A stretch of DNA of 64,000 bases from assembly GCA_026936325.1 (NCBI GenBank), contig JAPTHN010000003.1, positions 62,833,192 through 62,897,191 on the forward strand, written 5' to 3'. Both the position numbers and the translations under genes were made by a program. Of this stretch, positions 22,382 to 35,459 are shown in pieces. This stretch comes from Platynereis dumerilii. Lineage: Eukaryota > Annelida > Polychaeta > Phyllodocida > Nereididae. Below the pieces are notes generated by a model. That model saw only the letters and a list, made by a program, of their open reading frames with translations. It was not told the origin of the DNA and did no database searches. Within the stretch, counting starts at the first letter, position 1, and the number at the start of each line of letters is the position of its first letter.

Positions 22382-22520
22382 CAGGGGCGTATCTAGAAAT
22401 TGCCTGGGGGGGGAGTTACATGGGGTGAATACAGGGCACTCTGCAGCTTTTCCTATCTCTTCCATGTTAATTTTTGGCCAGGGGGGCATGGCCAGATGCC
22501 CCCCCCTAAATACGCCACTG
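22382..22520. mobile_element. hAT-type MITE, copy 1
   Basis: 139 bp with ends CAGGGGCGTATCTAG / AAATACGCCACTG. The flanking 8-bp duplications are GGTGTGTA and GGTGTATA (one difference). An 8-bp target site and CAGNGGCGTA ends are typical of hAT elements. The middle (CTTCCATGTTAATTTTTGG) is shared with copies at 30,708 and 48,061. Confidence 0.85.
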
Positions 22521-22528
22521 GGTGTATA

Positions 22529-24600
22529 CCAGTACAACACAAGTCAAGCCAAGTCACTAAATGTCATCAGACACACATGCACCAAAATATGCCACTGCTT
22601 ACTTTTTTTATTTAAAAAGTCCACTCTGCTATCTCACTTTCTATTCCGTTACTGGATATCTTGCAGGGCACCTTGACACGAGATTTGAGAATAACACATA
22701 AAAATATTTTAAAAATCTACTTGTGTGTAAGCGGGGTGATGCAAGGGAGATGCAATTGCGAAATATTTTCTTTTCATTTGTTTAGAAGCTTAATTTGCCT
22801 ATTTAATAAAATGACAAATTTCATTAGGCCCAAACTGCTAATATATTAAAATAGTTGTTATTGTCCACACAAGTTTTAACTTCAAGTATTGGATCTGTGT
22901 AAGTTAAAAGTAAACATTAATCATTTATTGATGAATGTCAGAAGGATGAATTGAAAGCATATCAAAACCGCCTTCACCACTTTAAACTTATAAATGATTA
23001 CAAATAATTTGCTGTCTCATAGATCCTAAAGCAGTTTTTCTATTGCAAAAAGGGTTTGCAGGGTCTCCTTGCTTTTTTTTCGTGCCTCAGTGGATTTTGT
23101 TTAAAGTCCCAGAGTGTTTTGTAATGAAAAGTAGTAAAATGATAGAGCCTTTAAACTTCTACAAGTAGATTAATGTGTGATTTCATGGTGAACTGAAGCA
23201 AACATGAAACTGTCAATCTCAGTTTTGGTATTTGTGACACCTATCACAAATCATCGATATATGACTGATTTTTCTGTAATCTCACAGAAAATTCACTACA
23301 GAAACTGCCTGTGTGATTACAGAAATATCCGGTATACACACAAATGGATTTCAGTAACCTTACTGAGACCTCATGAAAAAAAATTTCCCGAAATATCTGT
23401 AATCTGACAATTATTTTTTAACAGTGCGCTATGGAAGTAAAATATTCGAATTGTTTAATGTTGACATTACTTCTCAAAACTATTTCTAATAGTTGATGCT
23501 TTGAAAGATGCAGTGGTACTAGTAGCTGCATCATAATTCTATGGAATTATCAGAGCGTCCTAATTCATATATTTATGTGAATAATATTAGCTAAATGCTA
23601 TTGATTACTGATATAAAATCTTGACAAAGCAACCAAAAAAACAATTAATGGATAATAAAACGCTTGATGGATTTGGGGTTAGGCTCATCATCATCGCATT
23701 TGTAGTCGTCAAATAATAAGAATTTCACAGTATTTTTTGGTAAATGGAAATAAATCTCAAGTTCTTTATAAAGACCATACTGAAATGCATTGATGGTTAA
23801 ACCAGTACTAATGAGCTTTAATTTGTTTCCAAGCACCTAATTTTACCTTGATATCACAAATGTAACTCCCCTTTGACATCAATGATATCATAGACTTCCA
23901 CAAATAGGCTGGTGACAATCAGTAACTGGTAGCCACATTACTGGCAGCTTAGATTTATGCAGCCCTTGAAGAAAAACTCTATGGGTAATTACATCGTTGA
24001 GCAGCTTTTTACTACACAATTTCAATAATTACGCATAATTTGAGCATTTCACAGGTAATTATATTGCAGTCGTTGTTGGCTAATTGTGCTGCAAGGAGCC
24101 TTTTAGAAGAAGTTCAAATAATAATTAAATGGTAATCATGTGTAATTAAAAAATGGTTCCTTCAAAATGACTAACAGGTGGAAAAAGACCTGCTTAGATA
24201 ATTATACAGTTGCTCATGAGAGCAAGTACACACCACAGGGATTTTCCATTGACGACGTGTTAAAGTTGTCTCATGGTATTGGATATAACAGAACTGATGT
24301 TGCACAAATGATAGAAAAATGCTTGTATCATACAGTTGAGGTTGCCTTCTACATGTACTATCCTGACAGTTGAATTGGAATTGTATTGTGCAAACTTCAT
24401 TTCAATAAGGCAGGCAATTACCGTGAGACTTATTTAGCATGAAAATTTAAACGCAAATCATTGGTGAGGAGGGGGCACTTACTTATACTTTCTAGAGCAA
24501 CTGTAGAAGCTAAAGTAAGACAATCAATAATGAGAGTGAGACCAACAGAAATTTGTTTCTCTCGGTATTTGTGTGGCAGGCAACAGCAATAACTTAATTT
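22529..24600. other. Intron-like stretch with a CACTGTTAAAAA repeat end
   Basis: No supported exon. At about 23,262-23,428 a stretch rich in TCTGTAATC/GATTACAGA words ends TTTTTAACAGTGC, the inverse of the repeat end at 16,991. Short open frames are unsupported. Confidence 0.3.
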
Positions 24601-24609
24601 GAAAAGGCG

Positions 24610-24770
24610 AAATCCTCAAATATTTGTTTCTGAATCGAACAACACCATGTTAAGAAATAACCCAAGCCGAAAATATATATTTCATGACTGCCCAGAGAAA
24701 ATTAACTTATTTCACTGGAAACAGGAAAAGAAATAATTTATTTTAAAAAAGAACCAAGCCTATCACCCAG
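24610..24770. repeat. Dispersed repeat A, copy 1
   Basis: Shares CCTCAAATATT, ACCATGTTAAGAAA and TATTTCACT...AACAGG in the same order with 29,550-29,690. Family not recognised. Confidence 0.4.
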
Positions 24771-25121
24771 GACTTCTAGAGACTGTCCCTTAAATGTTCA
24801 GGTAAAATGTGAGTACTGGACTCTTGAAGAATGATACTTATTGATTGTAGAGCTGTCAATCCAAATAAACGGTTGTAAACTGAGAGTAAAATCCATATGC
24901 AAGACACACTTTCTTCCATGCTTGAGAGTCCACAAAGAAAGCCTATACATCTCTATATACTTAACTTGTGCTGCCAGAATTTTTCAATTACTGCTTATTT
25001 CAGCAATTTCATGCTTAGTTTGTTTGCCTTTTATGTGCAATTCAGGAGTTTGGGAGGTTTGTATTACTTGCCTTAGAAGTTCACCCAAGGAACAGGAAGA
25101 CTAGTGACTCTAGAATTCAAG

Positions 25122-25235
25122 TAGGTAGATAAATAAATGGTGTATAGATTGACAATTGGATAGACAGATGATTAGACAGATAGACAGACAGACAGCTAGA
25201 CCGCTAGATGGATAGACAGACAGACAGATAGACCA
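25122..25235. repeat. GATA/GACA microsatellite
   Basis: Imperfect tetranucleotide run of GATA, GACA and GATG units (for example GACAGACAGACAG). Confidence 0.8.
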
Positions 25236-28200
25236 ATTTCATTTAGTCGCTTATCTTTTCCAATAGATTCCAATGTAACTCACTATTGACAAGAAACTAA
25301 AGGTGGTTGCAGACCCTTTCATAATACCATTTGTCTCATTGTTTACTCTGATTGCAGTGACTAGATTTTGCTAGATTAATGGAACTCAGTGAGACAGGCA
25401 GTCAAGATAGAATTAAGATTCCCTGGAGACCAGGTTGTCATCTGAGTCAAATAGAAGTCAAAGCAAAGCTGAATTACTCTTGGGGCAGAAATGAATTGAA
25501 TCATTTGGAATAATTTGAGAGGTGGTTAGATGGTTTCTCAAGTGCTTATTTTCTCTCATCTTAATTTGTGTTAAGAAATTTTTTCAAATGTGTTGATCAA
25601 ATTATGATCAAATTATAAAGAAATATAGAAAGAAAGCTGTGATTTAAAATGTTATTACAGTGAGTTGTGTTAGACAACAGGCATGTAGAGTTCAAAGGAC
25701 ATGAGAGGTGGCTGAGAAAGTTGAAAATTTTTTTATTCCGGACATACAAGACCGAATTTGCTAATGTCAAGCAGGGAAGGAATATAAAAACTAGTGCTTG
25801 ATTAGGCAAAGACTGGGAATATCATGATCCATCTTTTTGATTAGATGTTGCTGGTATTCTTCCCTGCAAGTTTGTTGTCCTACCCTGGGTAGGGAAATTG
25901 CTGATATCTTTCCTGAAACACACACCTCGACAGGGCAGGATAACTCCATAGGTGTGGGATACGAATATGTATTTGTGGAACTGTGACATGCTGGTGGTCA
26001 ATCCCCTTTATTCAAATCCCAGAATATAGCCGTTTACCAGTATAATATTTCCTTTAATAGTACAGTACTAGCACACTTAAGAGGACTTCCATCCCCCCCC
26101 CCCCCCTTTCAGTCCTCATCTATCAACCCTAATGAGTAGCAAGTATCCACTTAGTACTGTGTAAACATGAACATCACTGTTTATTGGCCCTACATTATTT
26201 CATATAAGATCGTGGGTGCAGTTGGTCTGTTCAATCTGTTGTAAGGAAAATCTTTTCAGAGACAATGGCTGTGAAATTGCTTAATTTTGCCTAACAATTG
26301 GGCCAGTCATGTGTGCATGTTTAACTGCTCACTGCTTGTGATATATTGTGTCTATCTCTCTTGATGACAGATCTCTCCTTTGGGTGTCTTGATAAGGCAT
26401 AGTTGCAAGCTCTTGGGCTCTCTAGCAGTGCCAATGGTTACACTTAAGACAAGGTTCAAGATTTGAGTCAGACAATTGTGACATTTTGGTCCAAAACTTT
26501 ATTTTTGAATTTCAATCTGAAAAACAGATTATCTTATGTATAATTTCCCCAGGAATCTGAATCTGAAGTCGGAAATACATCACCATTTTCATTCTACGCA
26601 TGTTTTTATAACTTGTCAATTGGAACCTCGAATTTTTTGGAATATCTCTCACTTTGACTGCATATATCTCAGTAGTACTCAATTTTTGTCAACAAATACG
26701 CCTAACACAGTAGCAAAGCACTAAACAACTCCTTATTTTTGTCCTGTAACAACCCGGCATATGCCTAGTATGGGCGCCCTCTGCCCTTATACATTTTGCA
26801 TTGAAGAAGTGATTTTGAAAGGGCTGTCCAAGACAGCGACTCTGAAATATAGAATGGAGGTAAGAGAAGACTGCAATAATGACCAGTCAGTGTCAAAAGT
26901 AATTGTCATGACTTACAAACATATTTTAGGTCAATCATGCATTATGTTATATTGCGCTTGCATTACCGACTGAGCCATAGATGGCTAAAATCCTTTAAAA
27001 TTTGGTCCCGAAAAACACTCAAGCTATCCTCTGGTCTCCTATTGAACTTTCTAAACATAAACTTGTTGTAGTCAATATATCTGGGCATCTCAAGTTCGAT
27101 TTTGGTGACTTTCCAACTAAAATTACAAGAGATTGAGTTTTTTTTGCGATGCCATGTATTTTTTTTAAATTTAGGAGACATAAGTTAGAAAATGCACTAT
27201 TGAGACTCAATAAATATTAGCAGAGGCCTAATTTCTGGTACTATCGTGTTCTATATTAAAGTTGGAAGATATTGATGAATCACGCAATTTTCTATTTAAA
27301 AAAATGACAACACAGTGAGCTATCAAAGTCAGCAGCTTTACCTCAATATGCGAAATTCTCAAAAAAATTGTCACCTGATGTTTAGTCAAATATCCCGTAA
27401 GAGCGAGTATATGTTTAGCTGAAAAATCTCAAATTTACATGTAATTAGAAGCAAACAATATAGGGAATAATGTCAAGGTGAAATAAATGATATCGAAGTG
27501 TTGCTTTACAAGTTATAGCCCCTTACATGGGACACTGTGAAAAATTCTGTCACCTAAAATGTGCATTTTAGCCTGTTTTCAGACATATTTTGCCCAAAAA
27601 CATGACAAAGGGATAAGATCTCATCATTTCTGATACCTTTATTGGAAAGTAGACAACTTTAGCCAGAAGGTAAGTTCAAAACCTTGTTAAAAAAATTAAA
27701 AATGAGCCTTCAGGATTTTTTTCAGTCAAATGTCACAAATTTGTTACTCAAAGCTTGAACCTTGTCTTAAACATGATTGATATCATATTTGATTTAAGAA
27801 GCCTTTTCTCCTTCAACAAGGGAATAATGAGTGATTACATTCAGCAGACTCGATACTATTCACTTTTTGTACAGTGAAATGAATACATTTTTCACTGAAA
27901 GACATGACATTGTGTTGTATGTTTGTTATATACATAGTGAGTGTCACTCCATCATTAGTTAATAGGACATATTCAATGGCATAGGGCTTATAACATAGCA
28001 AGTGCTATAAGATATCACTTCCTAGTATCATATGACTGTCATCTAGTGTTTTTACAACAAGGGCCCTATGGGAAAGTGTAATACATGATATCACCCTGAC
28101 TGTTTGGTTAATTTTTCCCTGACTGCAATGAAATAAGTGTGTCTTCTGACATGAAAGTGATTGTATCACTATCACAGTCCCTTTCAATATATGTCTTCAT

Positions 28201-28493
28201 GGGCTTTTTCTAGAGGAAATGTAATTAGAGATTCATGTCTCATGGGTACCATCTAGATACTATTTAGACCTGGAACTGTTTTTATCATTGGGTAATAGAC
28301 AGAAGATACTCTCTCAAATATTGATGTAATTCTAAGCAAATTTTCATGCATAGCAATTTGCTGAAATTGAAATGGCATACCTCTTTTTTATGCAATGTTA
28401 CTACAATTTGGCCAAAACGGTCAATAAAAATGCTTACATTTAATTAAATTTTGATGTGACTTCTTTAAATTATATTCATACAGCATTGCTCTG
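25236..28493. other. Intron-like stretch
   Basis: No exon or RNA gene supported. A C-run lies near 26,094-26,106. Words such as TGTCACCTAAA and TGTCACAAA recur near 27.3-27.8 kb without a clear repeat structure. Confidence 0.35.
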
Positions 28494-28610
28494 ATAATGA
28501 GGTCCCCGCGCGCCGTCATTAACTATAGGGGGCGCTGGGCGTCAACTCAGTCCCAGAATGGTGACGTTATGATGCTGCAGGCAGCAGAGGAGTGGGAGAA
28601 GCAGTGACCT
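28494..28610 (+). repeat. Left arm of a long-range inverted repeat
   Basis: ATGAGGTCCCCGCG, then GGGGGCGCTG and GCGTCAACTCAGTCC, match the inverse complement of 32,960-33,085 with gaps. GC-rich compared with its surroundings. It may be one end of a 4.6-kb DNA transposon. Confidence 0.45.
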
Positions 28611-29549
28611 GCCTCACAAAAACGGCTCTCCTGGCCTTAATATTCAACCGATTGACAAAATTTAAAAAGCATGACAAAGCCCGGAATATTCCCCAGTTAA
28701 TCATGTAAAAAAATTGGTTTTTAATGCATGATTTGCTCCCGAAAAAAATTTGTTAAATTCAGAAACATCTTTTTTCTTTCAGAAAAAAATCATTTTCTCA
28801 TTGATGGCAATACAAACAAAATCATTGATGATGTCAAAGTTGTGTTGTGAAAATGACTGATAGAAAAAGTACATTTCATGTTGCTACAGTGAGCTTTATT
28901 CTCAAAATATAACATTAAGAGACCAAAAAATACTTTTTCACTAAATTTTGTGGTACACCGGCATGCACAGATGCTCATAATGAAATGCAAATTAAACATG
29001 CTCAATATGAACCAGAGTTTTGTATATATATGGCATATAGATTCCAAAGTTGGCAGTCAAATTAAGCATTAAATTGAACCAAGAAGACAATTGAAGTGGC
29101 TAGTACTTTATTTTGGGTTTCACTGCTTCATCTTGGGGCCGGCTTCCAAAAATATTTATTTCCTTTATATGAGTGCAACAGCTCTGCTGCACTGACAGCC
29201 CAGATACATCTATGGCATGGCAATTGATACGACAGTCAATTGTCTAGTGACAGCCAACTGACAATTGATAAAACTAGTAGGCCTTTTAATGACAGCCAAT
29301 GACCTTGAAATCAATTACATGCTCTTGCCAATTATATACAATTTATCCGTGTATGTGCCAGTTTTTTATACTGAACAACATAATATATTTATGTGTGTTC
29401 ATTTTTCATTATATTGTAAGTACCTCAGTTGTGCAAATAAAAAATCCTGTCCTATCCTTGAGAATAACACTGCCAATAGAGACATACTAGGGGCTCATTC
29501 ACTTATTTTGCCATGGGTCCCGAAATGCTGCCAGTCCGCCCCAGTGTGA

Positions 29550-29690
29550 CGTCCTCAAATATTCAAAATAAATAAAATCAAGCTAAACCATGTTAAGAAA
29601 CACTCCCAACAAGATTGTCCAAAAAGAATTTATTTCACTAAAACAGGCCGAGAAATCTTTTATAAAAAAAAAAAAACATCATGCCTCTCG
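29550..29690. repeat. Dispersed repeat A, copy 2
   Basis: Partner of 24,610-24,770, diverged, ending in an A-run (29,662-29,673). Confidence 0.4.
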
Positions 29691-29803
29691 ATTGATCTAA
29701 TGGTTGCTCAATGCTGCATTAATGATCAACCCACCCTTAGTGTATCAATCACTGCAATCAATTCTGGGCCATATCAAAAGCCTTGTGATTAGGGGGTGTA
29801 GCA

Positions 29804-30402
29804 TAGGGGAGAGCAGGGCACAGTGAGACACTTTTTTTATTTTCAAGTGTTCCAAAATGTTGCCAGTAACGAGTTAAATGAGATCAGGTCCACATTATAG
29901 GTAATGACGTTGGGTATATTATCCAGTAGTTTTAGGTTCCTACCTTTTATAGGTTTGGAGAAATTTTGAGTTGCGTTCATACTCGTTAAGCAGGCGGGGC
30001 ACAGTGAGACAGCTGGGGCATCTGCTGCCTTAGCCGCTGATCCTCAGTACCTGCGGAATTGTTCTATCAATTGTTGCTACAGAAACTACCGTACTCTTAT
30101 AAAAGCAGCTGGCTAGGTGATTTTTTAGGTCCTTTTTTTAGCATGTTTCGGAACTTCATCGAACAGGACACTTGCACGACTTATTTAACCTGCCGCACTT
30201 GTTAGATACAAATCAAAATTCTTTCTGATGCTTCCCTTTGGATATGACTCACTAAAATCAGCAGTTTACTGCAGGCATTTTGTTTTAATGGTGAATTGTC
30301 AGCTATGCATTACATTCAGGTCGTTTCGAGTGCATTTTGTGATGTCTCACTGTGCCCCACCTCAAACCGTCTCACTGTGCCCCACGCAGCTCTCTTTATA
30401 AA
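29804..30402. mobile_element. MITE with GGGCACAGTGAGAC inverted repeats
   Basis: The left end reads GGGGAGAGCAGGGCACAGTG. The right end is the inverse complement of AGAGCTGCGTGGGGCACAGT. TA lies outside both ends. GGGGCACAGTGAGAC recurs internally near 29,996, and its inverse recurs near 30,344 and 30,871. No transposase frame; superfamily not assigned. Confidence 0.5.
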
Positions 30403-30707
30403 ATTGTTGAATACTTTCGGACCGGATGCATGTGTTGTGGTTCATCATCTCACTAAACTAAGACAAATAATCAAGGTTTGAATCCCTGGCAATTGATTTG
30501 TATAATACCAATTTTCATGGGAATCATAACAAAAAGTCGTTCGGCAAAATTATTTACTTTTACTGGCTAAAAACCAAAATATTGAAATTCCACTCTCAAT
30601 ATGCTGTGTAGGCATTCAGGATATATATGACAGTCTCTCACTCACTTACTTTTTGTACTATACAAAAGAGGGTTGATCTGCAAACAGTACCAGCTAGACG
30701 CTAAGGG

Positions 30708-30855
30708 CAGTGGCGTATTTAGGGGGGGGCCATTGGGCCATGGCCCCCCCTCAGGCCAAAAATTAACATGGAAGAGATAGGAAAAGCCATGGAGCGCCCC
30801 GTATACATCCCATATATTGGCCCCCCCCCTCAGGCCATTTCTAGATACGCCCCTG
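30708..30855. mobile_element. hAT-type MITE, copy 2
   Basis: 148 bp with ends CAGTGGCGTATTTAG / AGATACGCCCCTG and a perfect 8-bp target duplication GCTAAGGG (30,700-30,707 and 30,856-30,863). It lies in the opposite orientation to the copy at 22,382. C/G runs occupy both sides of the shared core. The perfect target duplication indicates a fairly young insertion. Confidence 0.92.
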
Positions 30856-31271
30856 GCTAAGGGCTTTGTCTCACTGTGCCTGCCGTCTCACTAGTGGAGT
30901 TTATTCACATTTGACAACTTCGCACATGTTATGACATGTTTAAGTTGTGTCATGCTTGACCAATCCTTTTGTTTTTGACAACTTTGACCAGAAATAGTCC
31001 GGCAGGCAGTCGTGCTTGATTGCTTCGAAACTTGTTATCTGAACTTCTGAAGAGTACAGGTTGCTCACCCGACTTGACTTATTATAAAACTTGCAGATTA
31101 AATCTGAGCACATTTCAACAAAATCCAACAAAGAGATTAAATATTTTATAATTCATTGCCTAAGGTGTATTTCCATGCACGTAAATAAAAAATATAAATT
31201 ATATCTGTATAGGCCTAAATGAAAGTTTGATATTCTCAAATTTTATTGAATGACAAAAACATTTTCATGAA

Positions 31272-31482
31272 AGAATGGAGGGATGGTTGGGGCTTTACAT
31301 CCTGTATTTATGGCAAATTATGCACCTAAAGTTAGGCTACTCAAGACATGTATGAGGACGCAGCACTAAACATAAAAGGAGGGATGATTGAAACGGCTCT
31401 CCAACATAAGTCCAGATGACCCAGCCAGAGCAATAATCAAACCTGGGACCTAGAAATTGGCAGCTCAGTGTTCTACCAAAGG
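31272..31482 (-). mobile_element. tRNA-derived SINE, family 1, copy 3
   Basis: Minus strand: an A-box region (TGGTAGAACACTGAGCTG) and a B-box-like CCCAGGTTTGATT, then the family tail (AATACAGGATGTAAAGCCCC). Confidence 0.6.
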
Positions 31483-31483
31483 A

Positions 31484-31625
31484 AGGAAAGAAAAGAGGAA
31501 GAGAGAAAAAAAGAAAAAAAAGTGGCTGGAACGTGAAAGGAATTAAAAAAAGAAAAGAAGAGGGTAATGAAGAGAGAAAGAATGGTAACAATTAGAGGAG
31601 AATGAAAGGCAGAAGAAAGGAAGAA
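31484..31625. repeat. Purine-rich low-complexity tract
   Basis: About 140 bases of nearly unbroken A/G with GAAAGGAAAG-type words, joining two SINE copies. Confidence 0.8.
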
Positions 31626-31628
31626 GGC

Positions 31629-31800
31629 AGTACTGTATTTATGCACTTGGTAGATTAATTACAACAGGAGCAGGACACAACAGTGAGTCAATAGATGATT
31701 GAAACTGTCCAAACCTAAGCCTATGTGACCCTACCAGAGCAGGAATCGAACCCTGGACCAGAGATTGGCAGCCTAGTGTGCAACTACTGAGCTAATCTCT
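31629..31800 (-). mobile_element. tRNA-derived SINE, family 1, copy 4
   Basis: Minus strand: A box GATTAGCTCAGTAG (31,786-31,797) and B box CCAGGGTTCGATTCC (31,743-31,757), the best preserved tRNA-like head of the family. The body matches copy 1 (TATGCACTTGGTAG and GATGATTGAAA). Confidence 0.75.
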
Positions 31801-32959
31801 CTCCCTCCCCCCTCCATAATCGATAGATTCTCAGCTAAATGGATTGATTTCAACTGTTTAAATATATCTAAAATGTTTGAACAACTCAGAATGTTTGTTT
31901 AAAATATTGTTGGTTAATCCACTTCAATTAATAGACAGCTTATTTTTGCTTTGAGTTATGCTTCATGCATTTGCAACCCAAACAATTTTTCAACTTGAGA
32001 GGAAAATAATATATTTCTTCATTTTATTTTCATTTTTCACTGAAAATACATCATTTTCTGAAAACTCAGTTGTATTGAATTCACAGAATAATTTTTTTAA
32101 TTAATGGCTTTGCATAAAATGCATGGTGAAAACCGAACTATTTAATTTGGAGGATTAATGTATATGAAACCTTTCAAGTGAGTAAGGCGTCTGAGGCAGT
32201 GGTTGTCAAAAACAAAAGAAAGCATTAATCTTCTCACAGTTATTAGGCACTTGTTACAACTTTGTCAAAGCTGTCAGTGTCATGACAAGTTTATCAAACA
32301 TGAATAAACTCCATTGCAAATGGCTGATACTTTAAATAAATATTTATTTTACCCAGTCCCTTGCAACAGCAACAGGGCCTATAGTTGATTAATCATTGAC
32401 CCAGGACATCTCTAAGCTGCCACATAAACTAAAGACCTGGCCACTTGTTCAACCTCAAAACAGCTTTTAGTAAAGCCTATTATAAGATAGCATAGGTGGA
32501 CAGATGGAAATCATGAAATGCTCCAATTTCTTTAGAGGGGGGCAGGGCAGCCTTGGCAGAATTCCCAGGGCAGTGGGGCTTGGCCAGTCTCATTCCCAAG
32601 AGGCCAGCCTGACCCTTTATTGCTTCTGTAGATCAAGTAGACCTGTAATATCCTGATAATTTATGATGTAAAAAATAGGTCTGCATGTAAAATAAAATAT
32701 AATTGTCAGAAAAGTGTTTTAACTAGTAACTAAAACCCCCCCTCCAAGGCACTGACAGGGCTGCACCAAGCTGTCTTTGTTGAAAACAGTCTGACAAGTG
32801 GACCCACGGCAACAGCAACACAGGCCTAAATCTTGGCCTGACAGCCTGGTTGGCCTGTTAAGTAAGTTGATTGCCTGCTTATTAGTTGACTGTCGGCTTC
32901 ATATCACTATTACTACTATTCTAGGCTAAGTACAGCATAGTACCATTGCCTTTATAAGA
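31801..32959. other. Intron-like stretch
   Basis: Nothing recognised beyond AT-rich sequence and short C-runs. Confidence 0.35.
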
Positions 32960-33085
32960 TCACTTTAGTGCGATCTTCAACTCTGATCACTATGCTTGCA
33001 GCTGCTTGCTGGGCCAGCGTCAGCAGGACTTAGTTGCGTAACAGCGCCACCTGGTAGATAAGCTTCGCGGGGACCCCATTGTGAT
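32960..33085 (-). repeat. Right arm of a long-range inverted repeat
   Basis: Inverse of the GC-rich block at 28,494-28,610: CGCGGGGACCCCATTG, CAGCGCCACC and GACTTAGTTGCG align with it. The arms are diverged. Confidence 0.45.
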
Positions 33086-33749
33086 GGCAAAGTCATAATT
33101 GTCATTGCCAATCTGTACAGTTCTTAAAAACTTGCTTAGAAATCTGCACCATTGCAGTTCAGTACAAATAAATTAGCCTGCTATCATACAAACATGCATC
33201 AAGCTGGTCTCAGTGGTGTGTGTAAAGTTTGTCAACAAGGACTTTACAGTGCCACCATAGTCTGGTCCATGAAAGTCAGACAACAGAAAGACATAACCCA
33301 CCTTGGATGAGTGGGAAGTAATAACACTGCAGTGTGACATTCCTGAGTGGATGTTGGGCATGATAACTGAACTCATTTACCATGTAGCAAGAAAAGCAAT
33401 TAGGGACAATGGCCTTTCCTGAATTGTAGTATTGTTCTGGATTGCAAAAATATGATGTTTTATGTGTGGTATCAATACAATGGTAGAACACCACAGACAC
33501 TCAATGGACATCCTTTAAGTGACACCCAGAGATATTGGCAGCGAGATTTCTAATTTTGATCAATTCTTTATTTAGGACAAGTTCAAGTTCAAGTTCAAGT
33601 TCAATGACCATTAATATAAAGTAAATTAGGGGATCAGCTTTATTATTGTTATTGCATTAGTTTTTAAAAAATGGTAGGTGGATAATTAAAGCCATATTTG
33701 CCTTTACCAATATGAAAATTTATTCCCAAATTTGCTTCCAGAAATAAGA
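33086..33749. other. Intron-like stretch with a TTCAAG microsatellite
   Basis: CAAGTT repeated about four times at 33,578-33,604. No exon supported. Confidence 0.4.
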
Positions 33750-33751
33750 TA

Positions 33752-34238
33752 CAGTGCCGCCTATAAGTAAGTGAAACGCATGATATTGTGCCATTGCATC
33801 AATGTTAAACATCCTTAATCAAAATGCTTCTGGAAGGACGAATTCTCATCCGATGAGAGGAAAACATTTTGGGTCATAAAGGCCGATATGTGAGGCATGC
33901 GGGATAAAAATAACAGCCAATTTTCTTTGCTGTAGTTGGAGTTAGGTATGGGTCAAAGTCTTTGATAAGTAAGTGAAACGCAGGCCCAATGTTAAAAGAT
34001 AGGGAAGGGTGGTTCACTTACTTATCAAAGACTTTGACCCATACCTAACACCGACTACAGCAAAGAAAATTGGCTGTTATTTTTATTCCACTTGCCTCAC
34101 ACATCGGCCTTTATGACCCACTTTGTTTCCCTTTCATCCGATGAAAATTCATGACTCCACAAGCAGTTAGGCTAAGGATGTTTAGCATTGATGCAATGGC
34201 ACAATGTCATGCGTTTCACATACTTACAGGCGGCACTG
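33752..34238. mobile_element. Near-perfect foldback MITE, Tc1/mariner type
   Basis: TA on both sides, ends CAGTGCCGCCTATAAGTAAG and the inverse of CAGTGCCGCCTGTAAGTATG. The arms pair over about 230 bp each, down to a short loop near 34,000 (CGCAGGCCCAATGTTAAAAG). The subterminal GTAAGTGAAACGCA recurs at the inner end of the left arm. 487 bp with no coding frame. Confidence 0.92.
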
Positions 34239-34240
34239 TA

Positions 34241-35459
34241 TGCGATGAATATTTGAGAGAAGCGGAATATATCATCATTATATCATGCATGTTTATTAAA
34301 GTAAAGCTGTTGTCGATCTGCAATTTTATTGGATGACCTTAGAGTTATTTTAGAAAATCATTCACTCCTGATATGCGCATTCATTTTCTCAATATCTATA
34401 CTGTTTAGATCATAAAATCAACCAAATTTTATTGAGTCAGTATACCAATCCTTAATACTCTTTGAACCTCACACATTCAAAGTTATTCAATTTCAGCCTG
34501 AAATTCCTCTGCCATTTATCAAAAGATGTTTGAACACCTCCAGAAGTAAACCTGTAACACAGTCTATAACATATACCGAAATTTGTGCAGGGAAGCTGAC
34601 TTACGGGAAAGTGAATTATGGCCGATGATTTATCACTCTACCCTTCCAAATGGCTCAAGCCATATCAAATTCCCATGTAATTATGTGATTACTTGCTGTA
34701 ATGTTCATATCAATTCCCATAACAATTTCATAGTGTGTTGGAAATGTCATAAAATCCTATAAAATATTAATGTCCTTCTTGAAGAAAACAGGATAATGAA
34801 TATGATTTTCCAACTGATTTGTATAGATTCTCCATGTATATGACTTCATATTGCCATTCAATATATCTCATTCAATGGTTTTTATGAACTGACCTCCAAT
34901 AAAAGACAATCAGGTCAAATCAGTTTTACATGCATCTATGTTGCGCAAATAGCACATATTATACAAACTTCAAAAAGGGTTTCAAAACTTTTACAGTCAA
35001 GTATAAGCACAACAATTGAATGACAGTAATTTCGCACAAGGGTGGGCAACTGAAATGCTCAATGATCATAACTCATGATGTCTGTGATCTGCTCTTGCAG
35101 AGCATTGTGTTGAGGGGAAAGTAAGAAGGAAAGGTCTCAGAAGAAAGAAAAATTGTGACATGAGTTCAAAAAGATCACAAAATAAATTTTCAAGACCAAT
35201 GAAAAAAAGAAACAGAGTAAAAATAGAAAAATGATGGGTATTTTTCTGATTCCTTTAAATAATTTAGCACACATTCCCCACTTGCCTGAAGTATTCCTTG
35301 TGCTAATCATAAGTTTTGAAATCCACAATGGTGTACTGCTATTTTCCTTCTATACAATAATTTATTGTCTGGAGTGTAAGGCCCCTTCTGTTTTTTATTA
35401 TAAAGAATGGAAGAATGAAATATGGACTCATAAAAAAAGCTCAAGCAGTAAATAGTGCA
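34241..35459. other. Intron-like stretch
   Basis: No exon, RNA gene or recognised repeat. An A-rich patch is at 35,120-35,235. Confidence 0.35.
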
